NCBI RefSeq assembly: GCF_022024035.1
Contig: NZ_CP091787.1
Coordinates: 2,170,001 to 2,234,000, forward strand
Origin: Prevotella sp. E13-17
GTDB taxonomy: Bacteria > Bacteroidota > Bacteroidia > Bacteroidales > Bacteroidaceae
Direction of reading: 5' to 3'
DNA: 64,000 bases
Shown: in pieces, positions 44,168 through 52,739 of the stretch
Layout of the letters: each line of letters begins with the position of its first letter
Position numbering within the stretch: the stretch's first letter is position 1
Notes under the pieces: generated by a model
The model's input: only the letters and a program-made list of their open reading frames with translations
Told to the model about the DNA's origin: nothing
The model's database searches: none
Made by a program: the position numbers and the translations under genes

Positions 44168-45199
44168 ATGCAAGACAATAAGAAAAAAGCCAAATATTAC
44201 CTTTGGCCAGTCGTCATTTCAGTACTTTTCATAGGAAGTATTATCTTTTACTATTTCTTTTACACTTTTTCGAAAAGCAACGAAGATGTCATCGTCTATA
44301 TCGATGCCGATGACACGCCAGACTCCGTATATACTAAGCTTGGAGATATCGCCAACGACTGTCAGCTAACAGGCTTCCGCACGCTGGCCCGACACTACGG
44401 ATACGAAAAAAGCATACACACAGGACGATACGTCATCACTCCAAACATGAATACCTTTACGGTTTTCCGTCGCATGAAAAACGGACAACAGCAACCCATG
44501 ATGCTAACCATACCAGAAGCAAGAACCGCTGAACTCCTGGCAGGAAAACTATCACAAAAACTCATGTTGGACAGCACTGAACTCGCACAAGCATTCGCGT
44601 CTGAAGAAATCTGTCAAAAATACGGCTACGACACTGCCACGATCACAGCATTGTTCATACCAAACACCTACGAGGTTTATTGGGACATGTCACTGGACAA
44701 ACTGATGAAGCGCATGCAAAAAGAGCATGATGCATTTTGGAATGACGAACGCCTCAAGAAAGCTCAAAAGCTTGGTTTAAATCCCAACGAGGTTACAACC
44801 TTGGCAAGCATTATTGACGAGGAGACAGCAAACACGGCAGAAAAACCAATGATTGCTGGCATGTACTTGAATCGCTTGAAAGCAGGCATGCCTCTACAAG
44901 CCGACCCCACCGTAAAGTTTGCGTTAAAGAACTTTAACCTAAAACGCATTTATCACAACCATCTCAGTGTTGAGAGTGCCTATAACACTTACACACACAT
45001 CGGGCTACCTCCGGGCCCTATCAAAGTGGCAAGCATCAAGGGAATTGATGCAGTGCTTAACCGCAAATGGCATGATTATCTGTACATGTGCGCAAATAGC
45101 AACTTTTCCGGCACACATGTTTTTGCCCGCAACTATCAGGAGCATCTGCACAACGCTGCGCTCTACGCAAAAGCTCTCAACGAGAGGGGCATCAAATAA
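44168..45199 (+). CDS. mltG: Endolytic murein transglycosylase MltG
   Basis: A 343-aa YceG-family enzyme that cuts nascent peptidoglycan and sets glycan-strand length. One transmembrane anchor (about residues 12-32) faces a periplasmic domain. The catalytic region TLASIIDEETANTAEKPMIAGMYLNRL and the substrate block GMPLQADPTVKFAL are clear, ending with INAN-like YNTYTHIGLPPGPI and the C-terminal HVFARNYQEH. Normal length. Confidence 0.95.
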   Translation: MQDNKKKAKYYLWPVVISVLFIGSIIFYYFFYTFSKSNEDVIVYIDADDTPDSVYTKLGDIANDCQLTGFRTLARHYGYEKSIHTGRYVITPNMNTFTVFRRMKNGQQQPMMLTIPEARTAELLAGKLSQKLMLDSTELAQAFASEEICQKYGYDTATITALFIPNTYEVYWDMSLDKLMKRMQKEHDAFWNDERLKKAQKLGLNPNEVTTLASIIDEETANTAEKPMIAGMYLNRLKAGMPLQADPTVKFALKNFNLKRIYHNHLSVESAYNTYTHIGLPPGPIKVASIKGIDAVLNRKWHDYLYMCANSNFSGTHVFARNYQEHLHNAALYAKALNERGIK

Positions 45200-45207
45200 A
45201 AACATAT

Positions 45208-45297
45208 AAAAAGCGATATGCCCATCGTTTCGCAACGAAGGGCATATCTCAACTAGGTATTAGTCTTTTTAAGGTAAAAAGATTGTATTCAGGATAA
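45208..45297 (-). ncRNA. Candidate small RNA, about 90 nt
   Basis: A minus-strand unit with its own promoter: TTTG at 45332-45335, 20-nt spacer, TATTTTTG at 45304-45311. It contains a hairpin TCTTTTT/AAAAAGA and ends in a stem GATATGCCC/GGGCATATC (45215-45248) that also pairs CGTT/AACG internally. On the minus strand the stem is followed by GCTTTTTATA. On the plus strand the same hairpin lacks a T-run, so it fits a minus-strand terminator better than the end of mltG. No reading frame of note. Confidence 0.45.
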
Positions 45298-45303
45298 CGA
45301 GTG

Positions 45304-45335
45304 CAAAAATAATTGATTTAAGTCAACCGTGCAAA
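45304..45335 (-). promoter_or_regulatory. Promoter of the 45.25-kb small RNA candidate
   Basis: TTTG, 20 nt, TATTTTTG then CACTCG on the minus strand. It points away from glnS and faces no annotated gene. Confidence 0.5.
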
Positions 45336-45427
45336 CTTTTTGATATGTTTTCCAACATATAGCGTTTTTTTATCGTGTTTTCTTTAAATAAATAAGGTGA
45401 AGAAATCTATAATTCTGAATTATTTTG

Positions 45428-45435
45428 TACCTTTG
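45428..45435 (+). promoter_or_regulatory. Promoter -7 element for the glnS operon
   Basis: TACCTTTG followed by CATTC, 29 nt before the start. Confidence 0.68.
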
Positions 45436-45464
45436 CATTCTAAATCAAAAAACAATTCACAGAA

Positions 45465-47207
45465 ATGGAAGAAAAGACACTGAACGAGAACGAAGAGAAG
45501 AAAAGTCTTAGCTTCGTGGAACAAATGGTTAAAGACGATCTGTCAGCCGGAAAGAATGGTGGACGACTGCAAACCCGCTTTCCACCAGAGCCTAATGGCT
45601 ACCTACACATCGGCCACGCTAAAGCTATAGCCATCGACTTCGGACTTGCCAAAAAATATGGTGGCACATGCAACCTACGCTTTGACGACACAAACCCGGT
45701 TAAGGAAGACACCGAATACATTGAAAGCATTGAGCACGACATCAAATGGATGGGCTTCCAGTGGGCTAATGTTTATTACGCATCAGACTATTTCCAACAG
45801 CTATGGGACTTTGCCGTATGGCTTATCAAACAGGGAAGGGCGTATGTTGACGAACAGAGTTCTGAAGCAATAGCACAACAGAAAGGCACCACGACAAGCC
45901 CTGGTACTAACTCACCATTCCGCGATCGTCCTGTAGAAGAGAACCTTCGTCTGTTTGACTTCATGAACAGTGGAAAATGTGAACCAGGAAGCATGGTGCT
46001 TCGTGCAAAAATTGATATGGCTCATCCCAACATGCTGTTCCGTGATCCTTTGATTTACCGTGTGTTGAACATCCCACACGTAAAGACTGGCAATAAATGG
46101 AATGCATATCCCATGTATGACTTCACCCACGGTCAGTGTGACTATTTGGAGGGAGTGACACATTCATGGTGTACGCTGGAGTTTGTAGAGCATCGCCCCC
46201 TGTACGATCTGTTTGTGACATGGATGAAAGAATGGAAAGGCGAGACCGACAATATTGAAGACAACCGCCCACGACAGACCGAGTTCAACAAGTTGAACCT
46301 GAGCTATACGCTTATGTCTAAGCGCAACTTGCTGGCTTTGGTCAACGAGCATTTGGTCAACGGCTGGGACGATCCACGCATGCCGACTATCTGCGGCTTA
46401 CGCCGTCGTGGCTACTCGCCCGAAAGTCTTAGAAAGTTCATTGACAAGATTGGATATACCAAATTAGACGGATTGAATGACATTGCCTTATTAGAGAGTG
46501 TTGTCCGTGACGACTTGAACAGCAGAGCTCAGCGTGTAAGTGCTGTACTTGATCCCGTAAAGGTTGTTATCACCAACTATCCAGAAGGAAAGACCGAACA
46601 ACTGACTGCAATCAACAACCCCGAGAACGAGGCCGATGGCACCCATACGGTTGAGTTCAGCCGCGAGCTGTGGATTGAACGCGACGACTTTATGGAAGTT
46701 GCAGAAAAGAAATTCATGCGTCTGGCTCCAGGCAAAGAGGTTCGTCTGAAGAATGCTTACATCATTAAGTGCGATGAGGAACACCCCTGCGACAAAGATG
46801 CCGAAGGACGAGTAACCACCATCTACTGCACCTATGATGCAGAAACACGTAGTGGTTTGCCTGGTGCCGATCGTAAGATTAAAGGAAAGACACTTCACTG
46901 GGTTAGTTGCCATAACGCCATGAAAGCAGAAGTTCGCCTGTATGATCGTCTGTGGAAGGTTGAGAACCCACGTGATGAAATGGCTGCAATTCGCGATGCA
47001 CAGCAATGCGATGCAGTAACAGCCATGAAGCAGATTATCAACCCCAATTCACTGAGCGTAAACAAAGAATGCTACATTGAACCATTTGCTGCAAACATGC
47101 AACCATTAAGCTACTTGCAGTTCCAACGTATAGGATACTTCAATGTAGATCCAGACTCAACGCCAACCCACCCAGTATTTAATAAGACCGTAGGTCTAAG
47201 ATCTTAA
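45465..47207 (+). CDS. glnS: Glutaminyl-tRNA synthetase
   Basis: A 580-aa class I synthetase that charges tRNA-Gln directly. The HIGH motif is in PEPNGYLHIGHAKAIAIDFG and the KMSKS-type loop is LMSKRN. DYLEGVTHSWCTLEFVEHRPLYD and the C-terminal anticodon-binding beta-barrels (LRLAPGKEVRLKNAY) match GlnRS rather than GluRS. First of glnS-TPR-DedA, with gaps of 4 nt and an overlap of 4 nt. Confidence 0.96.
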   Translation: MEEKTLNENEEKKSLSFVEQMVKDDLSAGKNGGRLQTRFPPEPNGYLHIGHAKAIAIDFGLAKKYGGTCNLRFDDTNPVKEDTEYIESIEHDIKWMGFQWANVYYASDYFQQLWDFAVWLIKQGRAYVDEQSSEAIAQQKGTTTSPGTNSPFRDRPVEENLRLFDFMNSGKCEPGSMVLRAKIDMAHPNMLFRDPLIYRVLNIPHVKTGNKWNAYPMYDFTHGQCDYLEGVTHSWCTLEFVEHRPLYDLFVTWMKEWKGETDNIEDNRPRQTEFNKLNLSYTLMSKRNLLALVNEHLVNGWDDPRMPTICGLRRRGYSPESLRKFIDKIGYTKLDGLNDIALLESVVRDDLNSRAQRVSAVLDPVKVVITNYPEGKTEQLTAINNPENEADGTHTVEFSRELWIERDDFMEVAEKKFMRLAPGKEVRLKNAYIIKCDEEHPCDKDAEGRVTTIYCTYDAETRSGLPGADRKIKGKTLHWVSCHNAMKAEVRLYDRLWKVENPRDEMAAIRDAQQCDAVTAMKQIINPNSLSVNKECYIEPFAANMQPLSYLQFQRIGYFNVDPDSTPTHPVFNKTVGLRS

Positions 47208-47211
47208 AAAG

Positions 47212-48642
47212 ATGCCAACAAGCAATCATCAACAACATGAAGAGGATAGAAAAAAGTTCGTTCGATTACTAAAAAAATACGAGGCGGCCATTTCATCTGG
47301 AGAACCTGTTCTGTTGGATGGCAATGAACTTTCTGAGATTGCCGACTATTACCATATAAGCGGACAGGAGGAGAAGGCTGAGGATGCAATACAATTAGCA
47401 CTCAGCATTTCTCCTGGTGCTATTGGTCCATTAACCTACAAGATTCATGAATACCTGGAGGTAAATGACATTGAAACTGCCAAGGAATACTATTCCCGAA
47501 TAACAGAAACAGACGCACCAGAATATATCTATGACTGGACGGAAATTCTATTGGCACAAAAAAAAGACCAAGAAGCAGAATGGTTTCTCAGAAAAGAGCT
47601 GGAAAAAGTCCCAGAAGAAGAACTTCAGGACTTTATCATTGACGTAGCACACATCTACGAAGATTGGGGCTTCTACGACCTTGCCATGAAATGGATTTTT
47701 GGTGCTCAAGAAGAAGATTCGCAAGACTACAAGGAAATTAAGGCACACACTTTATTAGGACTTGGAAAATTCGATGACAGCGAAAAGTTATTTAACGAAT
47801 TACTGGACGTTGCCCCCTATTCTACGCAATACTGGAAATCATTGTCGAATGCCCAGCTAATGAAAGGAGACGTCTCCAAGTCTATTGAGAGCAGTGAATA
47901 TGCATTGGCCATTGATCCCCAAGACACAGAAGCCATGATAGCCAAGGCTAATGGACTGAGCAATCTCGGGAATTACGAAGAGGCTCTGAAATACTACAGA
48001 CGAGCACTTGATGCCGTTCCCAACGACAGTGCCGCTCTATTGTTCACAGGTATATGCCTGTATAACTTGAATAAGCTACAAGAAGCCACAGAAATGCTGT
48101 TGCGAGCTAAGCAACAGGCCCTGAAGTCTGACCAAGCTTTATTACCTGACATTAACCATGAGCTGGCACTGACCTACTGTTCAAATAAAGAGACGGACAA
48201 AGCATTGGAATGCATTGATGAATTGGAAAAGCAAGATGAAGACAAGGCGCAAATCCAACTGATAAAAGGACATATACTTTTAAATGCACAAAGAGTAGAG
48301 GAAGCTGAGAAAGCCTTCAAACAGGCTGTTGGGCTTGCGACCGACCTTCCTGACATACTACTGCATATTGCCATATCATACTTGGAGAACCAAATGGTTA
48401 AGACTTCGCACAAATATCTCGAAAAATATTTTGCAGTAGCTCCTGCCGACACAAAAGACGGTTATGCCTATATGGCAATGTGTTGCTATGATCTTAAAGA
48501 CACAAAGGGCTTTCTTAAAAACCTTGAAAAGGCATGTAGGCTCAATCCGCAGGAATGCCAGAGTGTGTTCTCAAATCTCATCCCTGAAGAAATTGCCCCA
48601 GAAGATTATTATAACTATTTGACAGAAAGAATTGACCTATGA
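47212..48642 (+). CDS. TPR-repeat protein
   Basis: A 476-aa protein built almost entirely of helical tetratricopeptide repeats. Clear units are DTEAMIAKANGLSNLGNYEE with ALKYYRRALDAVPNDSAA, and QLIKGHILLNAQRVEEAEKA. There is no signal peptide, so it is probably cytosolic and acts as a scaffold. Gene order glnS-TPR-dedA is tightly spaced, but no functional link is evident. Confidence 0.85.
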   Translation: MPTSNHQQHEEDRKKFVRLLKKYEAAISSGEPVLLDGNELSEIADYYHISGQEEKAEDAIQLALSISPGAIGPLTYKIHEYLEVNDIETAKEYYSRITETDAPEYIYDWTEILLAQKKDQEAEWFLRKELEKVPEEELQDFIIDVAHIYEDWGFYDLAMKWIFGAQEEDSQDYKEIKAHTLLGLGKFDDSEKLFNELLDVAPYSTQYWKSLSNAQLMKGDVSKSIESSEYALAIDPQDTEAMIAKANGLSNLGNYEEALKYYRRALDAVPNDSAALLFTGICLYNLNKLQEATEMLLRAKQQALKSDQALLPDINHELALTYCSNKETDKALECIDELEKQDEDKAQIQLIKGHILLNAQRVEEAEKAFKQAVGLATDLPDILLHIAISYLENQMVKTSHKYLEKYFAVAPADTKDGYAYMAMCCYDLKDTKGFLKNLEKACRLNPQECQSVFSNLIPEEIAPEDYYNYLTERIDL

Positions 48643-49283
48643 GTTGGATTGCAAGCTTATTAAACAATCTGAATTACAGCACCATATTATTCTTGATGCT
48701 ATTAGAGAGTACCGTTATTCCCGTACCCTCCGAGCTTGTTGTTGCACCTGCTGCTTATCGAGCAGCCACTGGCGATTTGGACGTGTTATTAGTGATTCTA
48801 TCTGCGACCATTGGCGCTGATATCGGTGCTTCTATCAATTACTTTGTCGCACTATACGTCGGACGACCAGTTATTTATAAATTTGCCAATAGTAAATGGG
48901 GAAAGATGTGTTTGCTCAATCAAAAGAAAGTGGAAAAGAGTGAATCATACTTCGACAATCATGGCATCATAGCTACACTGACAGGTAGGCTTGTGCCAGG
49001 CATACGTCATCTCATATCTATTCCAGCGGGATTAGCACGTATGAACTATTGGAAGTTTCTGCTCTACACCTCTATTGGAGCTGGGGCGTGGCACAGCATT
49101 CTTGCTGCCATGGGCTGGTATCTGCACACTGTCGTAGGGGACGTCAGCGATGAAGAACTAAAAGGCATCATTGGTCAGTACAATCATTACATCGTTGGAT
49201 TTATACTTGGTATTGTAGCATTAACAATCTGTTATTTGTTGACAAAAAGCTATCTAAAGAGAAAGAAGAAAAAATCACTGTAA
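48639..49283 (+). CDS. DedA-family membrane protein
   Basis: A 214-aa inner-membrane protein with four to five helices and the family blocks ESTVIPVPSELVVAPAAY, NYFVALYVGRPVIYKFANSKWG and GRLVPGIRHLISIPAGLARM. DedA proteins are implicated in lipid-carrier recycling and membrane homeostasis. The start overlaps the TPR stop by 4 nt (ATGA). The C-terminus is strongly basic (KRKKKKSL). Confidence 0.92.
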   Translation: MSWIASLLNNLNYSTILFLMLLESTVIPVPSELVVAPAAYRAATGDLDVLLVILSATIGADIGASINYFVALYVGRPVIYKFANSKWGKMCLLNQKKVEKSESYFDNHGIIATLTGRLVPGIRHLISIPAGLARMNYWKFLLYTSIGAGAWHSILAAMGWYLHTVVGDVSDEELKGIIGQYNHYIVGFILGIVALTICYLLTKSYLKRKKKKSL

Positions 49284-49288
49284 TTTGC

Positions 49289-49319
49289 TTGCGAATATCG
49301 TATTAAATACATATCTTTG
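49289..49319 (+). promoter_or_regulatory. Promoter of the GDP-fucose operon
   Basis: TTG at 49289-49291, 20-nt spacer, TATCTTTG at 49312-49319. It lies inside the upstream extension of the manC frame, so translation must begin after it. Confidence 0.75.
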
Positions 49320-49346
49320 CAAAATAATTACAAAATCAATAACATT

Positions 49347-50414
49347 ATGCCTCAAGTAAACAATCACCTCGTTATTATGGCAGGCGGTATTGGGAGTCGC
49401 TTTTGGCCAATGAGCACGGCTGAACGTCCGAAACAGTTTATCGATGTTCTCGGCGTTGGCAAAACACTCTTGCAACTGACCGTAGAACGATTTGGCAAGT
49501 TGGTCAATCCTCAAAACATTTGGGTTGTTACTAACCAAAAATATGTGGATATAGTTCGTGAGCAGTTGCCTGACATACCGCAAGGGAACATTCTATGCGA
49601 ACCTTGCCGGAGGAATACGGCACCATGCATAGCATATGTATCATGGCGCATCAAGGCACAAGACCCGAAAGCTAATATTGTCGTGACTCCTAGTGATCAT
49701 ATCGTCATGAACGTTCAAGAGTTCCAGCGTGTTATCAAAGAATGTATGGAGTTTACAGACGAAAGCGATGCAATCGTTACACTGGGTATGAAGCCCAACC
49801 GTCCTGAAACGGGCTATGGCTATATACAGGCGGACTTGTCAACGAGTTCGCTGCGTAATAAAGGTATTTTTCGCGTGGACTCATTCCGCGAGAAGCCCGA
49901 TTTGGAAACTGCTCAGCAATATATTAAGAAAAACTATTATTATTGGAACGCAGGAATATTCATCTGGAACGTATCAACAATCGTAAACGCATTCCGCGTT
50001 TATCAACCCAAGATGAACAAGATATTCGAAACACTTCTGCCAATATATGGTACGCCACAGGAACAAGAAGTAATCAACGAGAAATTCCCTGCATGCGAGA
50101 ATATCTCCGTGGACTATGCCATCATGGAAAAAGCAGAGGAGATTTTCGTATGTCCAGCAGACTTCGGTTGGAGCGATCTTGGCACATGGGGTTCGTTGCA
50201 GTCACAAGTACATCGCGATCTTTATGGAAATGCCTGCATAGGAAATGATATCAATCTATTTGAGACACACAACTGCATGATACACACCACACAAGAGAAG
50301 AAAGTAGTAGTACAAGGATTGGACGGCTACATTGTAGCAGAAAACGACAACACCTTACTTATCTGCAAGCTCTCTGAAGAACAACGCATCAAGCAGTTTA
50401 GTGGAGAAAACTAA
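49347..50414 (+). CDS. manC: Mannose-1-phosphate guanylyltransferase
   Basis: A 355-aa nucleotidyltransferase making GDP-mannose. The signature GGIGSRFWPMSTAERPKQFIDVLG lies at residues about 12-36; NIVVTPSDHIV and FREKPDLETAQQY and SVDYAIMEKAEEIFVCPADFGWSDLGTWGS follow. No isomerase domain is attached. Start at ATG 49347, because earlier codons overlap the promoter. First gene of manC-gmd-fcl. Confidence 0.94.
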   Translation: MPQVNNHLVIMAGGIGSRFWPMSTAERPKQFIDVLGVGKTLLQLTVERFGKLVNPQNIWVVTNQKYVDIVREQLPDIPQGNILCEPCRRNTAPCIAYVSWRIKAQDPKANIVVTPSDHIVMNVQEFQRVIKECMEFTDESDAIVTLGMKPNRPETGYGYIQADLSTSSLRNKGIFRVDSFREKPDLETAQQYIKKNYYYWNAGIFIWNVSTIVNAFRVYQPKMNKIFETLLPIYGTPQEQEVINEKFPACENISVDYAIMEKAEEIFVCPADFGWSDLGTWGSLQSQVHRDLYGNACIGNDINLFETHNCMIHTTQEKKVVVQGLDGYIVAENDNTLLICKLSEEQRIKQFSGEN

Positions 50415-50423
50415 ATAATTATT

Positions 50424-51515
50424 ATGAAGAATATAGCTCTAATCACAGGAGTCACCGGTCAGGATGGTTCATATCTGGCAGAATTTCTATTAGATAAAGG
50501 TTATGAAGTACATGGTACTATTCGCCGTTCGTCGGTTGACTTTCGTGAACGTATAGCGCATCTGGAAGGAAAAGAACACTTTCATTTACACTATGCCGAT
50601 CTGGGCGACTCGATGAGTATCCTTGGCGTCATCGGCAAGGTACGCCCTACGGAAATTTACAACCTCGCAGCTCAGAGTCATGTTCAAGTATCATTTGACT
50701 CGCCCGAATTTACAGCAGACGTTGATGCTGTTGGCGTACTTCGCATTCTGGAGGCAGTACGGCAATTAGGGATGACAGACACTTGTCGTATTTACCAAGC
50801 ATCGACCTCCGAACTATATGGAAAAGTGGAAGAAGTGCCACAGAATGAGAACACCCCCTTCCACCCCTACTCTCCCTATGCCGTAGCAAAACAGTATGGT
50901 TTCTGGATTGTAAAGGAGTACCGCGAGGCATACAACATGTATTGTTGTTCGGGCATCCTTTTCAACCATGAGAGTGAACGTCGTGGTGAAACATTTGTCA
51001 CGCGCAAGATTACACTTGCCGCAGCCCGCATCAAGCAAGGAAAGCAGGATAAACTCTATTTGGGCAACCTAAGCAGTCTTCGCGACTGGGGTTACGCCAA
51101 GGACTACGTGGAATGCATGTGGCTGATTCTGCAACAAAAGCAGCCAGATGATTTCGTGATTGCAACTGGTGTGCAGCACTCTGTCCGTGAATTCTGTTAT
51201 ACCGCATTCAAACATGTGGGTATTGAATTAGAATTTGTAGGCGAAGGGGCAAACGAGAAAGGCATCGACAAAGCAACCGGAAAGGTTCTCATAGAAGTCA
51301 GTCCAGACTTTTATAGACCTACAGATGTTGTCAATCTGTGGGGCGACCCGACTAAGGCAAAAGCCCAATTGGGCTGGAACCCCAACAAGACCTCATTTGA
51401 GGAACTGGTAAAGATCATGGTAGATAGTGACATGGCAAAAGTTGCAGCAGAGGGTGCTGCTGCTAAAGTACGTACGAACCTAGCAGAATATTTAGAGAAA
51501 GGAATTGTAAAATAA
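50424..51515 (+). CDS. gmd: GDP-mannose 4,6-dehydratase
   Basis: A 363-aa short-chain dehydrogenase converting GDP-mannose to GDP-4-keto-6-deoxymannose. The NADP fold [29 protein letters not shown] is N-terminal. The catalytic Ser/Thr and Tyr-x3-Lys are in [12 protein letters not shown] and [16 protein letters not shown]-type [18 protein letters not shown] confirms Gmd. It is 9 nt after manC. Confidence 0.96.
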   Translation: MKNIALITGVTGQDGSYLAEFLLDKGYEVHGTIRRSSVDFRERIAHLEGKEHFHLHYADLGDSMSILGVIGKVRPTEIYNLAAQSHVQVSFDSPEFTADVDAVGVLRILEAVRQLGMTDTCRIYQASTSELYGKVEEVPQNENTPFHPYSPYAVAKQYGFWIVKEYREAYNMYCCSGILFNHESERRGETFVTRKITLAAARIKQGKQDKLYLGNLSSLRDWGYAKDYVECMWLILQQKQPDDFVIATGVQHSVREFCYTAFKHVGIELEFVGEGANEKGIDKATGKVLIEVSPDFYRPTDVVNLWGDPTKAKAQLGWNPNKTSFEELVKIMVDSDMAKVAAEGAAAKVRTNLAEYLEKGIVK

Positions 51516-52687
51516 TGGCATTAGAAAAGAATTCTAAAATCTATGTTGCGGGGCATCATGGACTTGTTGGCTCCGCCATTTGGAACAACCTTCTTCAAAG
51601 AGGCTATACCAATCTCGTTGGACGCAGTCACAAAGAGCTCGATTTGACCAACCAAGTTGCCGTAAAACAATTCTTTGATGAAGAGAGGCCCGAAGCTGTC
51701 GTCTTAGCAGCAGCTTTTGTTGGCGGCATCATGGCAAACTCGCTGTACCGTGCTGATTTCATCATGATGAATATGAAGATACAGTGCAACGTTATCAGCG
51801 AAGCCTATGCACATGGGGTCAAAAAGTTGCTATTCCTGGGCTCAACTTGTATTTACCCTAAAAATGCGCCTCAGCCCATGAAAGAAGACTGCTTGCTGAC
51901 AAGCCCTCTTGAATATACTAATGAGGAGTATGCCATAGCAAAGATTGCAGGCTTGAAGATGTGCGAGTCATACAATCTGCAATATGGTACTAACTACATA
52001 GCAGTAATGCCAACCAACCTTTACGGTCCTAATGACAACTTCCACTTAGAGAATAGTCATGTGATGCCAGCTATGATGCGTAAAATATATCTGGCTAAGC
52101 TCATTCATGAGGGTGAATGGGAAAAGATTTCCATTGATTTGAACAAGCGTCCTGTAGAAGGGGTTGATGGAGGAGCATCAAGAGAAGAAATACTTCGCGT
52201 TCTGGCAAAGTACGGCATTGAAGACAACAAAGTCACTCTTTGGGGAACAGGTAGCCCTTTAAGAGAATTCCTTTGGAGTGAGGATATGGCAGATGCCAGT
52301 GTACACATACTGTTGAACGTCGATTTCAAAGATATTATTGGCATAGAGAAATACTCAAGCGTGCACTACGGGGCTTCAACAGATGGTGCTGTTGATCGCA
52401 ATCACTCTGCGGGTCGTGGTGGAGCCATTCCTGCCCTCGGAGAAATTCGCAATTGTCATATTAACGTAGGTACAGGTAAAGAATTAACAATCCGCGAATT
52501 GTCTGAACTGATTGTTAAGAGTGTTGGCTTTAAAGGCACCGTAGAGTTTGACGCGACAAAGCCCGATGGAACTATGCGCAAGCTTATCGATGTAGAAAAG
52601 CTTCATTCTTTAGGCTGGACACACAAAGTTGAAATAGAAGATGGCGTTGGTAAATTATTTCATTGGTATCAAGACAGTCTTCGATAA
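51515..52687 (+). CDS. fcl: GDP-L-fucose synthase
   Basis: A 390-aa epimerase/reductase producing GDP-L-fucose. VAGHHGLVGSAIWNNLLQRG is the NADP site. LFLGSTCIYPKNAPQPMKED and YTNEEYAIAKIAGLKMCESY contain the catalytic Ser and Tyr-Lys. The end carries KPDGTMRKLIDVEKLHSLGW, a GDP-fucose synthase hallmark. The start overlaps the gmd stop by one base (TAATG). Between about residues 285 and 320 it carries a longer insert (SSVHYGASTDGAVDRNHSAG) than shorter homologues of about 320 aa. Confidence 0.95.
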   Translation: MALEKNSKIYVAGHHGLVGSAIWNNLLQRGYTNLVGRSHKELDLTNQVAVKQFFDEERPEAVVLAAAFVGGIMANSLYRADFIMMNMKIQCNVISEAYAHGVKKLLFLGSTCIYPKNAPQPMKEDCLLTSPLEYTNEEYAIAKIAGLKMCESYNLQYGTNYIAVMPTNLYGPNDNFHLENSHVMPAMMRKIYLAKLIHEGEWEKISIDLNKRPVEGVDGGASREEILRVLAKYGIEDNKVTLWGTGSPLREFLWSEDMADASVHILLNVDFKDIIGIEKYSSVHYGASTDGAVDRNHSAGRGGAIPALGEIRNCHINVGTGKELTIRELSELIVKSVGFKGTVEFDATKPDGTMRKLIDVEKLHSLGWTHKVEIEDGVGKLFHWYQDSLR

Positions 52688-52728
52688 CTACAGAAAAAGG
52701 TTGGCAGTTTGCCAACCTTTTTCTGTAG
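52688..52728. terminator. Bidirectional terminator between fcl and the GH operon
   Basis: An 18-bp perfect stem (CTACAGAAAAAGGTTGGC with its complement) and a 5-nt loop. A- and T-runs inside the stem let it act on both strands between convergent operons. Confidence 0.9.
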
Positions 52729-52739
52729 TGCCTTCTCCG

